From the NCBI GenBank assembly GCA_016219275.1, contig JACRBM010000040.1, positions 1 to 64,000 on the forward strand: 64,000 nucleotides of DNA, read 5' to 3'. The position numbers and the translations under genes are program-made. The DNA is from Chloroflexota bacterium. Its GTDB lineage: Bacteria; Chloroflexota; Anaerolineae; UBA4142. The notes below the pieces were generated by a model that saw nothing but the letters and a program-made list of their open reading frames with translations, was not told the origin of the DNA and searched no databases. The first letter of the stretch is position 1, and every line of letters begins with the position of its first letter. Positions 60,442 through 64,000 of this stretch are shown here, piece after piece.

Positions 60442-61317
60442 TCAATTCCAGATAAACGTGCGGGTCGCGCTGGGCGGGCTGACTTGCACCCGACTGGTCG
60501 AAGTGATCGGGTCAATCCCTTCGACGCGCACGACGCTGACTTGCCAGCGAAATGTGCGCGCGTCCGGCGCGGCATCGCTCCAGTACGCGCTCGGCACCGT
60601 CCAGCGTGTCTCTTTCGTCCAGCGCGTTTGCGTCGCGGGTTTGCCATCGCGCGCGGTGTACGCGACCGTAATCGCGTACCATTCGTTTTCGCGCAAGCCA
60701 CTCGGCGAAACCGATTGCCACTCGAGTACGACTTGCGCGTCGCCATTCGGATAAATCAACGCGTTGAGCGGCGCGATCAATTGCGGCGCGCCATACCCAG
60801 GCAAGGACACAGTCGGTACGGGCAAGGGAGTATTGCGCGCGCCGCGCGGTGTGGCGCTTGGCGAAACGCGCGGCGTCGGGGCGAGCGTCGGAGGGAACAC
60901 AATCGTCGGCGTTGGCGTCACCGGAGTCGCGACGACATACAACATTTGGACGATGGTCGGCGCGCGCGTCGGCTCAGGTTGACCCAGTGCGCGCGATAAA
61001 ACGTCCGTCGTCATCGCGCGATACGCGACCCAGCCGATGCACACGAGAAGCATCAACCCGCCAATGACCAGCGCGCCGAGGCGCACCACGCGCGGGATCG
61101 GCTTGGGATGCGGGTCTTGCCCACAGCGCGGACAAACCCTCGCGTCAGCGGGGATGCGCTTTTTGCAGCGCGCGCAACGAATACGCACATGCCGCGCGAT
61201 TAGCGCGTACCCGCAAGCCGGGCACACGCCAACGTCCGCACTCAGACGTTTGCCGCAACGCGGACAACGCGTTGCGTCGTCGTCGAACACGATGAGTTTT
61301 TCTGGCGGATTCAACAC
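60442..61317 (-). CDS. Zinc-ribbon membrane protein with extracytoplasmic domain
   Basis: A 291-residue protein. Two double-CxxC zinc ribbons are at the N-terminus (CPRCGKRL.. CPACGY, then CARCKKRI.. CPRCGQ). A transmembrane helix follows (VIGGLMLLVCIGWVAY), then a Pro/Thr-rich linker and a C-terminal beta domain of about 100 residues (QVVLEWQSVSPSGLRENEWY, TFRWQVSVVRVEG) resembling a fibronectin-III fold. The GTG 61317 start is weakly supported. It lies five bases after the site-2 protease stop. Confidence 0.8.
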   Translation of the reverse strand: MLNPPEKLIVFDDDATRCPRCGKRLSADVGVCPACGYALIARHVRIRCARCKKRIPADARVCPRCGQDPHPKPIPRVVRLGALVIGGLMLLVCIGWVAYRAMTTDVLSRALGQPEPTRAPTIVQMLYVVATPVTPTPTIVFPPTLAPTPRVSPSATPRGARNTPLPVPTVSLPGYGAPQLIAPLNALIYPNGDAQVVLEWQSVSPSGLRENEWYAITVAYTARDGKPATQTRWTKETRWTVPSAYWSDAAPDARTFRWQVSVVRVEGIDPITSTSRVQVSPPSATRTFIWN

Positions 61318-61322
61318 TCGTT

Positions 61323-62828
61323 CTATCGAACCGGTAGAATGGGCTGACCTGAGATGAGACGCAAAATATCAAAGTACGAAATGATGATCATCAATCCGAT
61401 GAGCACCGCCGCGCCGATCAAATGTACCATGCCTTGCTTTTTTGGATCCACGCGCTTGCCGCCGCGCAACCACTCGATCAAAATGAAAACGAGTTGCCCG
61501 CCGTCGAGCGGCGGGAACGGAAACAGGTTGACAATCGCGAGGTTGAGACTCAACAACGCCAGCCAATTCAACAGACCGATCGCACCCGCCAAGCGCGCCA
61601 CTTCGCTCGTCGCCTGGTAAATGCCGATCACGCCGACAAACGAATTCGCGGGCACCGAGCCGCGCAGCATTTGTCCGAACAAGGTTGGAATCGCGATGGC
61701 GATCTGCGCCATTTGCATCGTCGCGACGCGCGGCGTATCCCAGATCGGCGTGCGGAGATCGAGACCCAACGTCGCATTCGATGCACTCATTTGCGCCGGA
61801 ATCGTTACGATGATCGGATCGGAGAGTTGCTCCCCGCGCGCGAGACGAAATTCGAGCGATGCGCCCGCGTGAGCTTGCGTAAACTGCGCCAACATGTTCT
61901 GATCGTACAACAAACCTTCGGTCGGATCGCCCATCAAGATAACGACATCGCCCGCGCGCACGCCGGCGCGCTCCATCACCGAGCCGGCTTCGACATTCGT
62001 CACGCGCAAGCCACCCCGCGCGAGCGCGATCCCGAGCGGACCTTCACCCTGCGGTGGTTCGGCGCGCGGAGTCACTTGGACTGGATCGAGCAACTGCTTG
62101 CCGCGCAATGTCGTGAGCATAATCGGTTGCCCGGCATGTTGGCGCGTCAGTTGAATCAGCAAATCGGGATCGTCTTTGATCTCGCGATCATTCAACTTGA
62201 CTATGATGTCACCCGCGCGCAAGCCCGCCTGCGCCGCGGGCGAATTCTTCGCGATGCCCGCGAGCGTCGTCGTGTCGAGCGGCACACTCGGCGGCAACAA
62301 CGCGGCGACGAGCATCATCAACACATACGCGAGGATGAAATTCATCGTGACGCCGGCGAAGAGCACGGCGACACGCACGCGCATCTTGGCGGAACCAAAA
62401 CCGCCGGGCACGTTGGGGTCTTCTTCGCCAAGCAGACGCACAAAGCCGCCCAGCGGAATCCAGTTGAGCGTGTACTCGGTGCCGCGATCCAGGTTCTGCA
62501 CCTGGCTCACCATCACCAAGCCCTGGTTTTCATCGTCCACCAACGCGAGCGCGGTCAACGTTTCGCGTCCCTCGCGCGTTTCGGTGCGGTACGTGACGCG
62601 CGAGCCGACCACGATATTATCGGGCAACGAGAATTCACGCGGGACATGGATGCGGCGTCCCTGAATCTCAAGCCAGCCATGGTCTTTCCAAAAACGCCAG
62701 AGACGCGGAGGAAAACCAAAACCGAATTCGAGCACCGGCACCTTGAGCCGTTTGGCAACGGCAAAGTGTCCCAACTCGTGGACGAAAATCAGAATCCCCA
62801 GCATCACGGCGAAAATCAGTAAATTCAT
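61323..62828 (-). CDS. rseP: Site-2 intramembrane metalloprotease (RseP type)
   Basis: A 501-residue M50 protease. The zinc site HELGH is in TM1 (IFVHELGHFAVAKRL, residues 17-21), the third ligand motif LFPFPPLDGGQLVF in the C-terminal TM, and two PDZ domains lie between (GIAKNSPAAQAGLRAGDIIV and VEAGSVMERAGVRAGDVVIL). It cleaves membrane-bound regulators such as anti-sigma factors. ATG 62828; the promoter is at 62872-62900. Confidence 0.95.
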   Translation of the reverse strand: MNLLIFAVMLGILIFVHELGHFAVAKRLKVPVLEFGFGFPPRLWRFWKDHGWLEIQGRRIHVPREFSLPDNIVVGSRVTYRTETREGRETLTALALVDDENQGLVMVSQVQNLDRGTEYTLNWIPLGGFVRLLGEEDPNVPGGFGSAKMRVRVAVLFAGVTMNFILAYVLMMLVAALLPPSVPLDTTTLAGIAKNSPAAQAGLRAGDIIVKLNDREIKDDPDLLIQLTRQHAGQPIMLTTLRGKQLLDPVQVTPRAEPPQGEGPLGIALARGGLRVTNVEAGSVMERAGVRAGDVVILMGDPTEGLLYDQNMLAQFTQAHAGASLEFRLARGEQLSDPIIVTIPAQMSASNATLGLDLRTPIWDTPRVATMQMAQIAIAIPTLFGQMLRGSVPANSFVGVIGIYQATSEVARLAGAIGLLNWLALLSLNLAIVNLFPFPPLDGGQLVFILIEWLRGGKRVDPKKQGMVHLIGAAVLIGLMIIISYFDILRLISGQPILPVR

Positions 62829-62871
62829 GCTACCTTCCAAAACATTCTCTTGTTGCGAAGCAAGTGCGCGT

Positions 62872-62900
62872 ATTATACTCGCGCGCGGTGAATCTGGCAA
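62872..62900 (-). promoter_or_regulatory. Promoter of the rseP operon
   Basis: Minus strand: TTGCCA (62900-62895), 17-bp spacer, TATAAT (62877-62872). Confidence 0.87.
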
Positions 62901-62921
62901 TCGGAGAAAATAAAAAGGGTG

Positions 62922-63740
62922 TTAATGCTCATGCTCGTGCGCCGCGCGATGCAAGTGATGATGAACGTGCTCCGTCTCCTCGTGTTTGTGACGATGCTCG
63001 TGAATCAAGTTGCACTCGATCAGCCGCTCGCGATTCGAAAGCAACTCGCGCGCCGCACCGTCGCCGGTGATTTCGTGGTTTTCGCAAAACATCACGACAC
63101 GATCCGCGATTTCTTCCACGATGCCGAGGTCGTGCGTCGCCGTGATGATCGTCTTGCCTTCACGCGTCAGTTCGCCGATAAAATCGAGCAAGCGCGTTTG
63201 ACTGCGCGGATCAAGCGACGCGGTCGGCTCGTCGAGCAGCCACACGTCGGGACGCAGCGACAACACGGACGCAAGCGCGACTTTCTTTTTCTCCCCACCA
63301 CTCAACCGATGCGGCGCGCGGTCGCGTAGTTTCGAAATGCCCAGCAACTCCATCGCCCACTCGCTTCGTTCGATCACCTCTTGCTTGGGCAAACCCAGGT
63401 GCAACGGCGCAAACGTAATTTCGTCCCACACCGTCGGCGAAAAGAGTTGCACGTCCGGGTCTTGGAACACCAAGCCGACGCGCCGGCGAAACGCGAACGC
63501 GCGCTCCTCGTCTTGCAGCGCCTCTTCCGTCATCACATCGCCAAACGCGCACGCTTTACCGCTTGTCGCAAAGTACAGCGCGTCGAAAATCTTCAACAAG
63601 GTGCTCTTGCCCGACCCATTCGCGCCGAGAATCGCAATGCGTTCGCCCGCGCGCACCGTGAGCGATATATCTTTCAGCGCGATTTGGTTATTGTAGGCGT
63701 AGGAAATTCGATCCAGTTCAAATATCGGTACGTTGCTCAT
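62922..63740 (-). CDS. ECF/cobalt-nickel-type ABC ATPase with His-rich tail
   Basis: A 272-residue ATPase of the CbiO/EcfA class. Walker A GANGSGKSTLLK, Q-loop GLVFQDPDVQLFSPTVWDE, signature HRLSGGEKKKVALASVL, Walker B VWLLDEPTASLDP and the switch His in ATHDLG. The last 28 residues are His-rich (HEHRHKHEETEHVHHHLH), suggesting Ni, Co or Zn binding and so a metal importer. ATG 63740. The next gene upstream is its EcfT/CbiQ partner. Confidence 0.92.
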   Translation of the reverse strand: MSNVPIFELDRISYAYNNQIALKDISLTVRAGERIAILGANGSGKSTLLKIFDALYFATSGKACAFGDVMTEEALQDEERAFAFRRRVGLVFQDPDVQLFSPTVWDEITFAPLHLGLPKQEVIERSEWAMELLGISKLRDRAPHRLSGGEKKKVALASVLSLRPDVWLLDEPTASLDPRSQTRLLDFIGELTREGKTIITATHDLGIVEEIADRVVMFCENHEITGDGAARELLSNRERLIECNLIHEHRHKHEETEHVHHHLHRAAHEHEH

Positions 63741-63767
63741 ATGTTTTTCATAAAACCTGAATGGGAC

Positions 63768-63815
63768 GCGGATGAACGCGGACAATAAAAAAATCCGCGT
63801 TCATCCGCGTCCAAA
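63768..63815. repeat. Complementary GCGGATGAAC / GTTCATCCGC arrays
   Basis: GGACGCGGATGAACGCGGAC and ATCCGCGTTCATCCGCGTCC overlap the end of the EcfT gene; same family as 38977-39012. Confidence 0.8.
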
Positions 63816-64000
63816 TATCATTGCGCCTAATGCGACCGCGACGAACACAACAAGCCACACCCCATCGCGCGCGCGCCACGCGATCTCGTCTATCACCATC
63901 GCTTCGCCGCGAAACCCGCGCGATTGCATCGCGAGGTATACGTCATCGCTCAACGCGTACGATTTGGCGAACAGCGCACCCATACTCGCCGCAAGCCAAC
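63801..64000 (-). CDS. EcfT/CbiQ-type transmembrane protein, N-terminal part outside the window
   Basis: The last 65 or so residues of an ECF transporter T component; the frame runs off the right edge. Visible is the coupling region ALSDDVYLAMQSRGFRGEA, matching the conserved ARG motif of EcfT that touches the ATPase, and a final helix VWLVVFVAVALGAMIFG. The C-terminal codons fall in a repeat array (63768-63815). Confidence 0.85.
   Translation of the reverse strand, partial: WLAASMGALFAKSYALSDDVYLAMQSRGFRGEAMVIDEIAWRARDGVWLVVFVAVALGAMIFGRG

Overview
The window reads as a chromosomal segment of a Chloroflexota bacterium (Anaerolineae-like), an inference from gene content. Supporting features are Pro/Thr-rich lipoproteins, BMP-type nucleoside ABC genes, a DUF4388 / small GTPase / 4-vinyl-reductase-like module, tandem phosphofructokinases, a VanW protein, and a Rieske-cytochrome b-dihaem cytochrome c cluster. 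The DNA is GC-rich with TTGACA-17-TATAAT promoters. No rRNA, tRNA, CRISPR array or complete insertion sequence was recognised.

Layout. 1-12.7 kb: a TPR protein end; a cyclase, thiolase and DUF35 group; then a purine-type catabolic cluster with an NCS2 permease, three molybdenum hydroxylase subunits (FAD, 2Fe-2S, Mo) and a DUF2877 protein, broken up by unrelated genes and repeats. 12.7-19.1 kb: DUF1361 protein, acyl-CoA ligase, Tat lipoprotein multihaem cytochrome, MOSC protein, HAD phosphatase, DUF2442/DUF4160 pair. 19.3-24.3 kb: nucleoside-type ABC importer. 24.3-27.3 kb: HNH endonuclease and adenine methylase (a probable restriction-modification pair), CDGSH and Nudix proteins. 28.0-31.9 kb: small anchored protein and a bc-type respiratory complex. 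32.1-40.0 kb: MreD, MFS transporter, pentapeptide protein, HAD, alcohol dehydrogenase, SEC-C protein, hydrolase. 40.1-43.7 kb: metY-metX-metW under a SAM-I riboswitch. 43.8-53.7 kb: glycosyltransferases, MetRS, two PFKs flanking a YbaK deacylase, and a glycolipid-type operon. 53.7-64 kb: GTPase signalling module, HEAT protein, AEC carrier, VanW protein, RidA, zinc-ribbon protein, site-2 protease, and an ECF-type ABC transporter running off the right edge.

The most unusual property is the density of short repetitive DNA. More than 20 loci hold arrays of degenerate 7-10 bp units, often as an array, a short spacer and the complementary array, so the RNA folds into a hairpin. In one locus the spacer is a complete four-helix-bundle gene of the 23S rRNA intervening-sequence protein family (1683-2124). 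A second locus (4469-4598) keeps the same flanks around only the last 17 codons of such a gene. In a third, the hairpin forms the P3 arm of the SAM-I riboswitch (43528-43588). Other palindromes sit in frame inside a DUF2877 gene and a membrane glycosyltransferase gene. Two MITE-like families are also present, one copy with a perfect 9-bp target duplication. I propose, as inference, that the four-helix gene and its complementary arrays form a mobile unit resembling the intervening sequences known from 23S rRNA.
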